DNA of 41,478 bases, taken from the NCBI GenBank assembly GCA_013812655.1, contig JACCTC010000060.1:1-41478 (forward strand), in the 5' to 3' direction. This DNA comes from Deltaproteobacteria bacterium. Lineage in GTDB: Bacteria > Myxococcota_A > Polyangia > Haliangiales > Haliangiaceae. Below the pieces are notes generated by a model. That model ran no database searches and had not been told where the DNA came from. It worked only from the letters and a program-made list of their open reading frames with translations. Below, in pieces: positions 1 through 8,755 of this stretch; the stretch's first letter is position 1, and every line of letters starts with the position of its first letter. The position numbers and the translations under genes are program-made.

Positions 1-212
1 GCCCGCGCGAGCGCCAGCACGCGATCCGCGCCCTCCGCCGCATCGAACGCCGGCTCGCCCAGCCTGGCCGCAACGTCCAGCGCGTGATCCGCCGCTACGA
101 CCTCGACGGAGACGGCAACCTCGGCCGCCGCGAGGTCCCGCCCGCCGCCGCCGATCGCCTGCGCCGCCTCGATCGCGATCGCGACGGCTGGGTCGAGCCG
201 ACGGAGTACTGA
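1..212 (+). CDS. EF-hand domain protein, C-terminal fragment
   Basis: This is the 3' end of a gene that begins before the window. The frame starting at base 3 reads through to a TGA at 210-212. Its last 40 residues hold two calcium-binding loops of EF-hand type: DLDGDGNLGRREV, then LDRDRDGWVEPTEY just before the stop. Both have Asp or Asn at the usual ligand positions and Glu near position 12. The preceding part is Arg-rich and probably helical. Small secreted or periplasmic EF-hand proteins are common in myxobacteria, but signal peptide and full length cannot be seen here. Calcium binding is inferred from the motif only. Confidence 0.7.
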   Translation, partial: PRERQHAIRALRRIERRLAQPGRNVQRVIRRYDLDGDGNLGRREVPPAAADRLRRLDRDRDGWVEPTEY

Positions 213-250
213 CCCGCCACGCACGCGAGGCTTACAGCTATCCTGGCGAC

Positions 251-745
251 ATGCGGTGCTGGTTGCTGGCGCTGGTCTCGTGCGTCTCGTCCGATCCGCA
301 CGTGATGGTCGTGACCCCTGATGCGCACGTCCCATCGACCGCGTGCCTGATCGAGAACGTGCTTCCTCGGCTCGTCGGAACCGCGCCGGTCATGGATTGT
401 GGCTCGCTCGGGATCGGTGGTGAGGACGCGGCGTTTGCGGCTGCTCGCGATTGCGTCATCGCCGCAGAGAGCTCGCGCCAGCCCTACATGGTCCTCTGGC
501 AGATCCAGGGGATCGATAGCCGGGTGGCAAAGGCGCACGTCGGACTGAACGACAACACCACGTGGACGAGCTACCAGCTGAATTACGACGGTGATCCCGG
601 CGGCGGGGGCGGGGACAATCGCCCAGTCACCACGATCTGGAAGTGCGGTGCGGTGAGCAGCCAGGGTGCTTGCCCGGATCTTCACAACACGCTCTGCCTC
701 GAGTGTGATTCGCCGGTGTTCTTCGATCGTTGCCCTCCGCGATAG
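251..745 (+). CDS. small putative lipoprotein, unknown function
   Basis: The 164-residue product starts with a very short hydrophobic stretch, MRCWLLALVSC, that ends in a lipobox-like LVSC. If it is processed, Cys11 would be lipidated. The mature part has six further Cys (residues 32, 50, 67, 134, 142 and several near the C-terminus), compatible with disulfides in an oxidising compartment. A Gly run lies near residue 118. I do not recognise a family. The gene stands alone, 38 bp after the EF-hand gene on the same strand, with no clear Shine-Dalgarno. Codon use looks like that of its neighbours, which is the main reason to believe it over the open frames on the other strand. Confidence 0.55.
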   Translation: MRCWLLALVSCVSSDPHVMVVTPDAHVPSTACLIENVLPRLVGTAPVMDCGSLGIGGEDAAFAAARDCVIAAESSRQPYMVLWQIQGIDSRVAKAHVGLNDNTTWTSYQLNYDGDPGGGGGDNRPVTTIWKCGAVSSQGACPDLHNTLCLECDSPVFFDRCPPR

Positions 746-1166
746 CGGCAACGGTTGCGGACGCCATCCGCCCGTTGTCCGAATACCCGCCGGAAATCAG
801 ACCGTGCGCCTCGCCGTTGCAGAACGCGTGACGGCGCCGTGACTCGTGTGGACACGCGCCGGGGTCGACGGTGATGACCAGCCCGCGCCTGCCCACACGA
901 CTCACCGCGCTTCCCTCGAGCCACCGCTCCGTTTCTGATCATTTCATGTTTTGATCTGGGAGTGCGAGTGTTGGTTCGGGCTTCAAGAAGGTCGCTTCCA
1001 TGCAGCCTGTACACGGCCGCATCACAATGTTCCCGTACGGCAGCGTCGATAACTCACGAGCCAAAGCTGATGGATCACGTCGTGGCCACGCGGCGGCGAT
1101 CGACCAGGGCGCGGCGAGGTAGGCAGTGAGAGCTGTAATGTCATACTCGTGATGTAGAACAGTTGG
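746..1166. other. intergenic region, no gene recognised
   Basis: These 421 bases separate the small lipoprotein gene from the DUF222-HNH gene. Open frames here are short, run antisense and lack recognisable domains. The stretch around 935-990 is less GC-rich than its surroundings, so the promoter of the nuclease gene may lie in this interval, but I cannot point to a convincing -35/-10 pair. Confidence 0.4.
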
Positions 1167-2714
1167 ATGCACAAGGAGATCGAGCTACTCGGCGAGGAGA
1201 TCGCGGCAGACATCGCCCATCTCGACGCTGCGCTCCACGCGGTGCTCGAGAAGATCCGCGCGTTCGATGAAGCAGGCGGCTGGTGCCGGCAGGGCTTCCG
1301 GTCGTGTGCAGATTGGCTGTCGTGGCGCGTCGGCTGGAATCTGGGAACTGCGCGCGAGCACGTGCGTGTCGCGCGCCGCCTTGCCGATCTGCCGCAGATC
1401 GACGAGGCGCTGCGGGTGGGCAAGCTGTCGTACTCGAAGGTTCGCGCGATCACGCGCGTGGCGACGCCGGCGATCGACAACGTGCTGCTCGAGGACGCGC
1501 TGCTGACCACAGGCCAGCAGCTCGAGACGATCTGCCGCAAGTACGCCACGGTGCAGCGCAACGGCAAGGAGGTCGGGCCCCGTGACGAGCGCGCGCGCCG
1601 GTGCGTGCGTCGCCGCGACCTCGAGGACGGAATGGTGCGGATCGAGGCAGTGCTGCACGCCGACGAAGCCGCCATGGTGTGGGCGGCACTCGAGCGGATC
1701 GCTGCCGAGAGGTGCCGCGAGCCTCAGCGTGCCGATGCCGCCGATGGCAGCAACGCTAACGATGTCCTCCAATCCGCCGATGTCATTACGACCGCCGAGC
1801 TCGTGGCTTCAGCACCACTTGAAGGCGAAAACGTTCCCGCGGGAACGTGCCGCGATTATGGGAACGACATTCCCGCGGGAACGTGTGGCGATCCCCCAGT
1901 CGACATTCTCGCCAGAACGTCCAGCGATCTGGCACTTCGCGTTCCCGCGGGAACGTCCGACACGCAGAACAGCCACAGGACGCCTGCCTTCGATCGCGCC
2001 GGTGCGCTCGTGGCGATGGCGCAGGCGGTAATCCGTGGCGAGCACGAGGAGCGCTCGCCGTACCAACTCATGGTCACCGTCGCTGCCCGGACGTTGCAGC
2101 GAGATGCCGAGCCGGATCCTGCGAGCGTGGCGTGCTGCGCCGATGGAACCTGCATCTCGGCGCATGCCGCACGTCGTCTCGGTTGCGATGCTTCCGTCGT
2201 CGAGTTTGTGGAGGACGCCAGTGGCGCCACCATCTCGGTTGGTCGCAAGACACGAACGATTCCTGGCTCGATGAAGCGCGCGCTGCTGCGGCGAGATCGA
2301 ACCTGTCGGTTTCCCGGATGCCGGACGCGCGTGTTTCTCGAGGGCCACCACATCGAGCACTGGGCCGACGGCGGAGAGACGAAGCTCTCGAATCTGATCG
2401 CTTGTTGCGACTATCACCATCGCTTCGTCCACGAGCACGGATACCGCATCGAGCTGCGGCCAGACGGCGAGGTCCTCGTCTTCGATGACGTGGGGCGGCC
2501 GATGACCGAGGTGCCGACGTTCGTGAGCGTTGCGGATCGCGGTCGGGCGATGGTCTGGCGACACACCGCGGACCTCGCGATCGATGCCGATACCCGGGAG
2601 ACCTGGAACGGCTTCCCGATCGACTACGGCCTCGTGATCGATGACATCGTGCGCACCGAAGACCGAGCGGAGCGGCGCGATAGTGAAGGCTTCTCGGTCG
2701 GTAGCTACACGTAG
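1167..2714 (+). CDS. DUF222 (13E12-type) HNH endonuclease-like protein
   Basis: This is a 515-residue protein of the DUF222-HNH family (the 13E12 repeat family of actinobacteria and myxobacteria). Residues about 1-200 form the helical DUF222 part. Residues about 381-430 form an HNH module with CRFPGC, the HH pair in LEGHHIEHWADGG, the Asn in KLSNLIACC and a final HH, so zinc and catalytic residues look intact. The linker (about residues 222-263) contains four copies of a 12-residue repeat with core VPAGT, encoded by a palindromic DNA array described separately. Function in this family is poorly known; nuclease activity is inferred from HNH homology. There is no clear Shine-Dalgarno before the ATG. 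The gene converges on the pseudokinase gene. Confidence 0.85.
   Translation: MHKEIELLGEEIAADIAHLDAALHAVLEKIRAFDEAGGWCRQGFRSCADWLSWRVGWNLGTAREHVRVARRLADLPQIDEALRVGKLSYSKVRAITRVATPAIDNVLLEDALLTTGQQLETICRKYATVQRNGKEVGPRDERARRCVRRRDLEDGMVRIEAVLHADEAAMVWAALERIAAERCREPQRADAADGSNANDVLQSADVITTAELVASAPLEGENVPAGTCRDYGNDIPAGTCGDPPVDILARTSSDLALRVPAGTSDTQNSHRTPAFDRAGALVAMAQAVIRGEHEERSPYQLMVTVAARTLQRDAEPDPASVACCADGTCISAHAARRLGCDASVVEFVEDASGATISVGRKTRTIPGSMKRALLRRDRTCRFPGCRTRVFLEGHHIEHWADGGETKLSNLIACCDYHHRFVHEHGYRIELRPDGEVLVFDDVGRPMTEVPTFVSVADRGRAMVWRHTADLAIDADTRETWNGFPIDYGLVIDDIVRTEDRAERRDSEGFSVGSYT
1831..1956. repeat. array of four 18-bp palindromes, exact 36-bp period, inside the HNH gene
   Basis: Copy 1 at 1831-1848 is a perfect palindrome, ACGTTCCCGCGGGAACGT. 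Copies at 1867-1884 and 1939-1956 keep the 14-base core with one-base or few-base changes at the 5' edge. The copy at 1903-1920 is degenerate (TTCTCGCCAGAA core). The spacers are also 18 bases and share GCGAT near their centre. The period is a multiple of three, so the array is translated as four 12-residue repeats with core VPAGT. Confidence 0.9.
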
Positions 2715-2754
2715 CCTGAAAACATCGCCTCCTCCGCGTCGACAGCTGGCCGAG

Positions 2755-2816
2755 GGGAAGCAGGGCTTCCCGGAGCGCGCGCCGCAGTTCCAGAATTGTG
2801 TCGGAGCGATCTCCGA
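2755..2816. terminator. two hairpins between convergent genes (possible bidirectional terminator)
   Basis: Between the convergent stops at 2714 and 2860 there are two perfect inverted repeats. One is GGGAAGC-AGG-GCTTCCC at 2755-2771 and the other is TCGGAG-CGAT-CTCCGA at 2801-2816. Neither is followed by a T-run, so their role as terminators is inferred from position. Confidence 0.4.
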
Positions 2817-2859
2817 TCCACGTCATGTGGTCGATGTTGTCGCGATCGAACGCGATTCG

Positions 2860-4131
2860 CTATCCGGAGATCGTCGAGCGCGGCTTGCGTCGGCGAGGCG
2901 CTTCGCGAGCGAGCATGCGCACGCGCGCGATGACGGCGTTCGCGAGACCGAGGCTGTCGGCAATGAACGGGATCGAGCTGTCGAACATCGCGCGTTCACG
3001 TTCGGCGACCTCACCGATCACGACGAGCTGGGAGGCGTGCTCGTCCTCGAGGCCGCGCGCGTACATGCAGAGCTCGAGCGCGTTCATCACGCCGCGCATC
3101 GACGCATCGATGAACACGAGGTCCGGGCGATCGCGGTTGAGCTTGTGCGCGGCGTCGGTGCCTTCACTCGCGATCTCGACGACCACCGAGGCGTCCGCGC
3201 GGCGGACGAGGCTCCACAGCCAGCGTGCGCGGGCCGTGTCGTCCTCGACGACCAGCACGCGGATCGTGCGGCCCTTCGTGCCGAGGCGCTCGATCACCGC
3301 GTCGAGCTGCGCGAGCACGTCCTGGGCCGTGCTCGGTCGCGCGGCGGGGTTCTTGGCGAGCAGCCACTCGACGAGGTCCGCGAGCTCGCCGGGCAGATCG
3401 GGACGGATGTCCGAGAGCCGGGGCGGTGGCTCGTACGCGTGTCCCTGCAAGAGGTCGTGCCCGTCATCGGTGAATGGCGCGCGGCCGCACGCGAGCTCGA
3501 CCGCGACGCACCCGAGTCCATAGAGGTCGATCGCCTCGGCGGCAGCGGGGTCAGCGGCCTCGACCTCACCGCGCAACACCTCGGGTGCCAGGAGCTGGCC
3601 GTGCGGACCGAATGCCGGGATCTGCGAGAGCGAGAGCCGACCAAGGACCATGCGCCCGGTCGGATCGACCAGGATCGTCGAGCCCGAGATGTCGCCGATC
3701 GCGATGCCGCATTCGTGGGCACGGCCGACCGCGGCGATCAGCGTTCGCAGCTTGTGCAAGAAGTCGTCGTGCGCGAGCGGCCGCAGCAGCAGGTCCGCGA
3801 GCAGGGTGCCTTCGACGAGCTCGCCGACCGCATACTCGATGCCGTTGTGATTGCCCATGCCGTAGATCGAGACCGAGCATGGATCGCGAACGTTCGCGCA
3901 GCGACGCGCTTCGGCGAGCAGAGAGGGCGTGCCCGGGTCGCGCCACGCGAACTTGATAGCGACGGCGCGATCGAAGATCAGGTCGCGCGCCTCGAACACG
4001 ACGCCGGTCTCGGTGCGCGCGAGCTCGTCTTTGATCGCGTAGGTCGACGCAACGACCTCGCCGACGCCGAGCGCCGACTCCTCGCTGTCGCGAAAGCCGG
4101 GGGGCGCCGTGATGCCAGCGGACTTCCTCAC
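2860..4131 (-). CDS. pseudokinase (Hanks type) fused to a response-regulator receiver
   Basis: Residues about 25-285 have the Ser/Thr kinase fold. The VAIK lysine (K60), the APE motif (LAPEV, about 182) and the conserved ARPS region near 264 are present. The catalytic machinery is eroded: the HRDxKxxN loop reads GDISGST (D147 kept, Lys and Asn lost), DFG is replaced by LGR (about 163-165), and the Gly-rich loop is degenerate. Residues about 290-400 are a receiver domain starting RVLVVEDD with the likely phospho-acceptor D342 (FIDAS); the usual C-terminal Lys appears missing. This suggests a signalling scaffold or phospho-sensor rather than an active kinase. It is the last gene of a minus-strand run, 10 bp after the glycosylase gene. 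Confidence 0.85.
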   Translation of the reverse strand: MRKSAGITAPPGFRDSEESALGVGEVVASTYAIKDELARTETGVVFEARDLIFDRAVAIKFAWRDPGTPSLLAEARRCANVRDPCSVSIYGMGNHNGIEYAVGELVEGTLLADLLLRPLAHDDFLHKLRTLIAAVGRAHECGIAIGDISGSTILVDPTGRMVLGRLSLSQIPAFGPHGQLLAPEVLRGEVEAADPAAAEAIDLYGLGCVAVELACGRAPFTDDGHDLLQGHAYEPPPRLSDIRPDLPGELADLVEWLLAKNPAARPSTAQDVLAQLDAVIERLGTKGRTIRVLVVEDDTARARWLWSLVRRADASVVVEIASEGTDAAHKLNRDRPDLVFIDASMRGVMNALELCMYARGLEDEHASQLVVIGEVAERERAMFDSSIPFIADSLGLANAVIARVRMLAREAPRRRKPRSTISG

Positions 4132-4141
4132 GTGATCGCTC

Positions 4142-4780
4142 TCATGTGGTAGCCGGCTCCAGGAGCCGCCACATGTACCACGACGCGACGGTCCGGTATG
4201 GCTGCCACGGTAGCGCGAGCTTCAACATGCGGTCGGGCTCGGGGAGCTTGCGCAGCCCGAAGTGCAGCTGCATGCCCTTGCGGATGCCGAGGTCGCCGAC
4301 TGGCAGCACGTCGGGACGAGCGAGCGCGAACATCAGGAACATGTCGACGCTCCATGGCCCGATGCCACGAACCGGCAGCAACACGGCGGCGACCTCGGCG
4401 TCGGTGAGCCCCGGCAACCGGCGTGGCACGAGCCACTTCTCGAGGACGTGGCGCGCGAGATCCTTGAGCGCCGCGGTCTTGGCGCCCGACAGCCCGGCGC
4501 CGCGCAGCGCTGCATCGGGGGTCGCGAGGATCGCCGCGGGTGGCGGCAGCTTGTTGCGCGGGTAGAGCGCGAGGACGCGTCCCCAGATCGTCGCCGCCGC
4601 CTTGCCCGAGAGCTGCTGGCCGACGATCGCGCGCGCGAGTGACTGCACGGCATCCGCGGTCGGCTGGATCGTCGGCGGACCGTGGCGCTCGATCAGCGGC
4701 AAAATCCGCGGATCGGCGTCAGCGAGGTGCGCGAGCGCTGGAGACCAGTTCACCGCGTCGGTGCGGCGCAGCCGGGACAT
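4142..4780 (-). CDS. DNA-3-methyladenine glycosylase II family (AlkA-like, HhH-GPD)
   Basis: The 212-residue protein matches the HhH-GPD base-excision repair family. The helix-hairpin-helix is at about 134-144 (LLPVRGIGPWS), followed by the catalytic Asp D163 in PVGDLGIRKG. The conserved SLARAIVGQQLSGKAA segment lies near residues 47-63. AlkA enzymes excise alkylated purines such as 3-methyladenine. The length suits the short bacterial and yeast MAG-type enzymes that lack the AlkA N-terminal domain. It sits between the EamA transporter and pseudokinase genes with gaps of about 10 bp, so it is probably co-transcribed, although no functional link is evident. Confidence 0.88.
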   Translation of the reverse strand: MSRLRRTDAVNWSPALAHLADADPRILPLIERHGPPTIQPTADAVQSLARAIVGQQLSGKAAATIWGRVLALYPRNKLPPPAAILATPDAALRGAGLSGAKTAALKDLARHVLEKWLVPRRLPGLTDAEVAAVLLPVRGIGPWSVDMFLMFALARPDVLPVGDLGIRKGMQLHFGLRKLPEPDRMLKLALPWQPYRTVASWYMWRLLEPATT

Positions 4781-4790
4781 CGCCGCGAAC

Positions 4791-5696
4791 CTACCACGCC
4801 ATCAACACGGCGCCGCCGGCGACGAGCGCGGCTCCCGTGATCTCGGCGTGTGCCGGACGCTCGCCGATCGCGAAGGCCAGGCCCGCCGCGAACAACACCG
4901 AGGTGTTGCGCAGGGTCAGCACGTACCCCGACCCGCCGCGCGCGAGAGCCTCCATGAGGATGAGGAACGAGCCGCCGCAGACGATGCCCATGAGCGCGAT
5001 CCGGAAGGTCCGCCCGCGCACCACCGCGACGAGCGTGCGACGGCCATCGCCGCCGATCCGCACGATGCTGATCGCGGCCGACAGCGCGAGCGAGATCGCG
5101 AAGGTTGCCGACGGACTGCCGCCGGTCTGCAGCGCGGCCTTGTACGCCAGGTGATAGCCGGCGATCGACACCGCGCACGCAACGGCCCACCACACGCCGC
5201 TCCGCCCGCGGCCGCCGCGATCCACGCCATGCGCGCCGACCCCGCAGAGCACGAGTCCACCGAGCACGAGCAAGCTGCCGATGCCGGAGGTCCGGGTCAC
5301 GACCTCGTGAAACAGCAGGATCGACAGCGGCCACACGACGAGCACCGCGCCGCCGCGCGAGATCGTATAGACCGGCCCGAGCTTGCCGCGCTCGAGTGCG
5401 CGTACGAGGGTCGTGAAGTAGATCGCCTCGAAGACGCCGGCGAGGATCGTCCACCCGAAAGCCTCGGTAGTCGCGAACAGCGGCATGCCGTCGATGCCCC
5501 ACCGCACGCCGGCGATGATCAGCGCGAACACGCTGGCGAACGCGATCGCGCCGACCAGCCCGCGATCCTTGTCGGGCTCGACGCGGAGCAGCGCGTTCCA
5601 CAGCGCGTGGAAGAACGCCGAGATCAGGACGAGGGCGACGATCAACGGCGGCGATGTTAGTCGCGCTCGGCCCAGAACGTCTGCATCGCCGGCCAC
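4791..5696 (-). CDS. EamA/DMT-family transporter
   Basis: This is a 301-residue integral membrane protein with about ten hydrophobic helices in two halves, typical of the drug/metabolite (EamA) superfamily. The first half contains the characteristic ALWNALLR and FEAIYFTTLVRALERG segments, the second the related LMEALARGGSGYVLTLRNTS segment. Substrates in this family are metabolites or drugs and cannot be predicted here. The ATG at 5696 overlaps the end of the PHA synthase gene by 40 bp. An in-frame TTG near 5642, just after that stop and at the start of the first membrane helix, is an alternative start. Neither has a strong Shine-Dalgarno. Confidence 0.8.
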   Translation of the reverse strand: MAGDADVLGRARLTSPPLIVALVLISAFFHALWNALLRVEPDKDRGLVGAIAFASVFALIIAGVRWGIDGMPLFATTEAFGWTILAGVFEAIYFTTLVRALERGKLGPVYTISRGGAVLVVWPLSILLFHEVVTRTSGIGSLLVLGGLVLCGVGAHGVDRGGRGRSGVWWAVACAVSIAGYHLAYKAALQTGGSPSATFAISLALSAAISIVRIGGDGRRTLVAVVRGRTFRIALMGIVCGGSFLILMEALARGGSGYVLTLRNTSVLFAAGLAFAIGERPAHAEITGAALVAGGAVLMAW

Positions 5697-6694
5697 AGTC
5701 GGTCGGCAGCCTTGCGCGAGACCACCGCGCCGACGTGGCCGCCGCGGTCGACGACGAGCTGCTTGTCACGCGAGCCGACGAGGTCGATCAGCGGCTGGGC
5801 GCTGGCGACTGGAACGATGTGATCGTCGGCGAAGGCGACGGCGAGCACCGGACACGTGATCGCCGGCAGCCGGGCAGAGCGGCCACAGACGGCGAACGTG
5901 CCCGCGACGAGCCGGTTGTCGCGATAGAGCTCCTCGATGTAGCGCTCGTAGCAGGCACCAGGAAACGACACGTTGTCGTTGCCCCAGCGCTCGGTCGCGA
6001 GGAAGCCGTCGAGGAACTCGTCGTCCCGCGCACGGTCGAGCAGCGCGACCAGCTTCGCGACGTGCAGCGTCGGCCGCAGCATGCGAAACGAGGCCTGCAT
6101 CAGCGCGTGCGGGATGTTGCCGCACGCCTCGAGGACCGAGCCGACCTCGAACGTCGGGGTGCGCGTCCAGGTGGTCAGGATCCCGCCGTGTGCGAAGTCG
6201 ATTGGCGCGGCAAGCGCGGTCAGCGACGCGACGTGCTCGGGGAATGCCGCGACGTAGGCGGTCGCGAGCGTGCCGCCGAGGCAGTAACCGAGCACGTGGA
6301 CGTCTCCGGTGTCGGCCGCCGCGAGCCGGACCGCGCGTCCGAGGTAGCGGCCGCCGATGTCATCCCACGTCAGGTAGCGATCCTCGTCGCCCGGCGTGCC
6401 CCAGTCGATGCACAGCACCTCGTGCCCCTGCGCGACCAGCCACTCGATGAACGACCGCTGGGGCCCGAGATCGAGCACGTACCACCGGTTGATCAGCGAG
6501 GGAACGAGCAGGATCGGCGTGGCGTAGCGGCGGCGCGCAGGCGAGAACCGGAGCAGCCGCCACTTGTTCTCGGTCCACGCGATGGTGTGCGGCGTGATGC
6601 CGACCGGCGGCAGCCCGCGCGGTGCACGCTTGACGAGCGCGACGAGCGAATCGAGCACCGACGAATCAAGCAGTGACGACTTCGGCGCCTTCAT
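5657..6694 (-). CDS. phaC: poly(3-hydroxyalkanoate) synthase, class III-like, copy 1
   Basis: PHA synthase polymerises (R)-3-hydroxyacyl-CoA into polyester on the granule surface. This alpha/beta-hydrolase-fold protein has the lipase-box-like GYCLGG with nucleophile C138, the Asp of DDHIVP (about 291) and His320 in GGHVGAVVS. It also has the conserved [17 protein letters not shown] entry segment. At 345 residues it matches class III/IV catalytic subunits rather than the roughly 590-residue class I/II enzymes. The frame stays open far upstream; the ATG at 6694 was chosen because it overlaps the stop of the ligase gene in an ATGA, indicating translational coupling. A paralogue lies at 11384-12442. 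Confidence 0.92.
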   Translation of the reverse strand: MKAPKSSLLDSSVLDSLVALVKRAPRGLPPVGITPHTIAWTENKWRLLRFSPARRRYATPILLVPSLINRWYVLDLGPQRSFIEWLVAQGHEVLCIDWGTPGDEDRYLTWDDIGGRYLGRAVRLAAADTGDVHVLGYCLGGTLATAYVAAFPEHVASLTALAAPIDFAHGGILTTWTRTPTFEVGSVLEACGNIPHALMQASFRMLRPTLHVAKLVALLDRARDDEFLDGFLATERWGNDNVSFPGACYERYIEELYRDNRLVAGTFAVCGRSARLPAITCPVLAVAFADDHIVPVASAQPLIDLVGSRDKQLVVDRGGHVGAVVSRKAADRLWPAMQTFWAERD

Positions 6695-8343
6695 GCGTAG
6701 AGCTCCTCGAAGCGGTCGCGCAGGCCCTCGTAGACGGCCTTGCGGCGCAGCTTCAGTGACGACGTCAGCGTGCCGGTCTCGACGGTGAGCGGCGCGTCGG
6801 CGATGAAGAACCGCTTGATCGTCTCGTAACGCGCGAGCTCGCGGTTGACCTCCTCGATCCGCGAGGTCACGAGCTTCGAGCGTTCGTCGCGCGGCACGCC
6901 GGCGGCCTCGGCGCGCGTCCACACCGCGGCGACGAGGTACGGGCGGGCATCGCCATAGACGACGACGCGCTCGATCACCGGATCGTCGACGAACCGCGCC
7001 TCGATGTTCGCGGGCGGGATGTTCTTGCCGCCGCTCGTGACCAGGATGTCCTTCTTGCGATCGATGATCTGGAGGAAGCCGTCGGCGGTCCACCGGCCGA
7101 TGTCGCCGGTGCGGAACCAGCCGCCCTCGTCGAACGCGGCGGCGGTGGCGCCGGGATCCTTGAAGTAGCCGGCGAACACGTTCTCGCCGCGCGCGAGGAT
7201 CTCGCCATCGTCGGCGAGCTCGAGCTCGACGGACGGCAGCGGCTTGCCGACCGCGTCGAACCGGAAGTCGTCGGCGCGGTTCAGCGTCAGCGTCGGCGAG
7301 GTCTCGGTCAGCCCGTAGCCCTCGAGGATCAACACGCCCGCTTCGTACAATAGCTGCTTGATCTCGACCTTGAGCCCGGCGCCGCCCGACAGGCAGAAGC
7401 GCAGCCGGCCGCCGGTGACCCGGCGCAGCGCCTCGCGGCGCGCCTCGGCCGTCGCAGGTCCCGCCTGGATCGCGCGGGCGATCTTCTCCCAGTAGGCCGG
7501 CACGCTGAAGAACACCTGCGGCGCGACCTCGGGCAACAGATCGAGCACGTCGTGTGGCGTCGCGAGGTAGGTCTCCCACCCGAGCGCGTTGCCGACGCAG
7601 AGCTCGCCGAAACCGAAGATGTGGCTCATCGGCAGCCACAGCAGATCGCGGTCCCCCTCGGCGAGCAGCGGTGCGTTGCACACCAGCCAGTCCGCGCCGT
7701 TGCGGCCGACGTTGCGGTGCGTGAGGGGAACGCCCTTGGGATGACCCGAGGTGCCGCTCGTGTAGAGGAGCTGCGCCGGAGCGTCGAGATCGAGGGCGCC
7801 GAGCCGGGCATCGACGAGCGTCGGCGCGGCGGCATCGCGGGCGGCGGCCGCGCGGATCGAGGGCGCGCCCGGGTCGCGTTCGATCGCCGGCGCGTCGGGC
7901 CACCACGCCGTGGTCTCGAGATCGACGACGTCGATCGTGCGCGCGATCAGCTTGCCGGCGCGCTCGAGCCGGTCGAGCTGCTCCTTGCCGGCCACGAACA
8001 CCACCTTGATCTCGGCGTGATCGAGGATGTAGGCGAGCTGCTCGGACGTGGTCGCCGGGTAGATCGGCACGAACACCGCGCCGGCCGTCTGCGCGCCGAG
8101 CGCCGCGCTCGCCCACGCGACCGAGCCGGGTGCATAGATCGCGACCCGCTCGCCGGGCTCGATCTCGTGCTCGACGAGCCAGCGCGCGACGCCGCGGATC
8201 TGCAGCGCGAACTGGCCCCAGGTGACGGGCTGCCAGGCGCCGCCGCGCCGCACCTGGAAGCGCACGCGGTGGCGATGTGTCGCGAGGCGCTCGAAGACGG
8301 CGCGCGGCGCGGGGCGGAGCTCGAGGAGCGGCGTGACGTCCAT
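6691..8343 (-). CDS. long-chain fatty acid--CoA ligase (FadD15/FAA1-like)
   Basis: This 550-residue adenylate-forming enzyme would activate a fatty acid to acyl-AMP and then acyl-CoA. AMP-binding motif A3 is [12 protein letters not shown]5 is [10 protein letters not shown]8 is [10 protein letters not shown] followed by [16 protein letters not shown], and a Lys-rich [10 protein letters not shown] lies near the C-terminus. The SGGKNIPP signature is typical of the FAA1/FadD15 branch. The start at 8343 has a good Shine-Dalgarno (GGAG, 6 bases upstream of ATG); the open frame continues upstream but without similarity. The stop overlaps the phaC start, so acyl-CoA production is coupled to the PHA synthase, suggesting use of exogenous fatty or hydroxy acids for storage. 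Confidence 0.92.
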   Translation of the reverse strand: MDVTPLLELRPAPRAVFERLATHRHRVRFQVRRGGAWQPVTWGQFALQIRGVARWLVEHEIEPGERVAIYAPGSVAWASAALGAQTAGAVFVPIYPATTSEQLAYILDHAEIKVVFVAGKEQLDRLERAGKLIARTIDVVDLETTAWWPDAPAIERDPGAPSIRAAAARDAAAPTLVDARLGALDLDAPAQLLYTSGTSGHPKGVPLTHRNVGRNGADWLVCNAPLLAEGDRDLLWLPMSHIFGFGELCVGNALGWETYLATPHDVLDLLPEVAPQVFFSVPAYWEKIARAIQAGPATAEARREALRRVTGGRLRFCLSGGAGLKVEIKQLLYEAGVLILEGYGLTETSPTLTLNRADDFRFDAVGKPLPSVELELADDGEILARGENVFAGYFKDPGATAAAFDEGGWFRTGDIGRWTADGFLQIIDRKKDILVTSGGKNIPPANIEARFVDDPVIERVVVYGDARPYLVAAVWTRAEAAGVPRDERSKLVTSRIEEVNRELARYETIKRFFIADAPLTVETGTLTSSLKLRRKAVYEGLRDRFEELYA

Positions 8344-8357
8344 GGTCAGCTCCGATC

Positions 8358-8645
8358 TCAGGCCCGGGGTTGCGGCTGGGCCGAGCGCTCCTCGAGATCG
8401 TAGAGCCGGCTCTCGAGCTGGTTCAGCTTGTGGAGCGCGCGCTCCTGGTCGCGGCGCGTCGGCAGGCCGATCGTCGACCACCAGGTCGTCATCATTTTGT
8501 CGGTCGCGGCCTTGGTCTTCATCGCTGCGGTCAGCAGCGCGCCGGCGGAGCCGAGGATGCTGGTGTTGTTCAGCACCTTCTCCATGTACTGCGCGGTCGC
8601 TTGCTCCCACGCGGTGAATCCTTGCTTCCAGATCTCCCAGATCAT
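8358..8645 (-). CDS. PHA granule-associated protein (phasin/PhaE-like small subunit)
   Basis: This 95-residue, mostly helical protein is amphipathic ([22 protein letters not shown] at the start) and ends in [20 protein letters not shown]. That tail resembles the C-terminal LPTR/LPSR plus heptad segment of PhaE and phasin-family proteins. It probably coats PHA granules or acts as a small partner of the class III-like synthase two genes downstream. Two ATGs are close together (8651 and 8645); GAGGAG lies 1 base from the first and 7 from the second, so the second was chosen. The gene is divergent from phaR, with PhaR-box-like palindromes between them. Confidence 0.7.
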   Translation of the reverse strand: MIWEIWKQGFTAWEQATAQYMEKVLNNTSILGSAGALLTAAMKTKAATDKMMTTWWSTIGLPTRRDQERALHKLNQLESRLYDLEERSAQPQPRA

Positions 8646-8659
8646 GATCATGCTCCTCG

Positions 8660-8733
8660 TGTTGCAGTGCAGCAGCGTGCCGCCAACCGGCGACGGTACG
8701 CACCGCAGCAAGAAACGTGCTTGCGGTGCAGCA
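8660..8733. promoter_or_regulatory. three PhaR-box-like palindromes between the granule-protein gene and phaR
   Basis: Three 15-bp elements approach the pattern TGYTGCAsTGCARCA. They are TGTTGCAGTGCAGCA at 8660-8674, GTACGCACCGCAGCA at 8696-8710 (right half conserved) and GCTTGCGGTGCAGCA at 8719-8733. Known PhaR regulators bind TGC/GCA-rich dyads of this kind and are released by PHA. Position in the divergent promoter region suggests autoregulation and repression of the granule protein-ligase-synthase operon. Binding itself is inference. Confidence 0.65.
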
Positions 8734-8755
8734 TGGCCACCGGTACGGTCACGCC

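Noticed and set aside
1831-1956. CRISPR-like array (18-bp repeat, 18-bp spacer)
   Set aside because: Repeats and spacers are too short, the array is inside and in frame with an HNH gene, spacers resemble each other, and no cas genes are nearby.
2641-4152. 503-residue plus-strand open frame
   Set aside because: It mirrors the pseudokinase-receiver gene, whose minus-strand frame carries recognisable kinase and receiver motifs.
6692-8116. Long N-terminal extension of the phaC frame antisense-like across the ligase gene
   Set aside because: The frame is open only because of high GC; the translation is Arg-rich without domains, while the overlapping ligase frame has all AMP-binding motifs.
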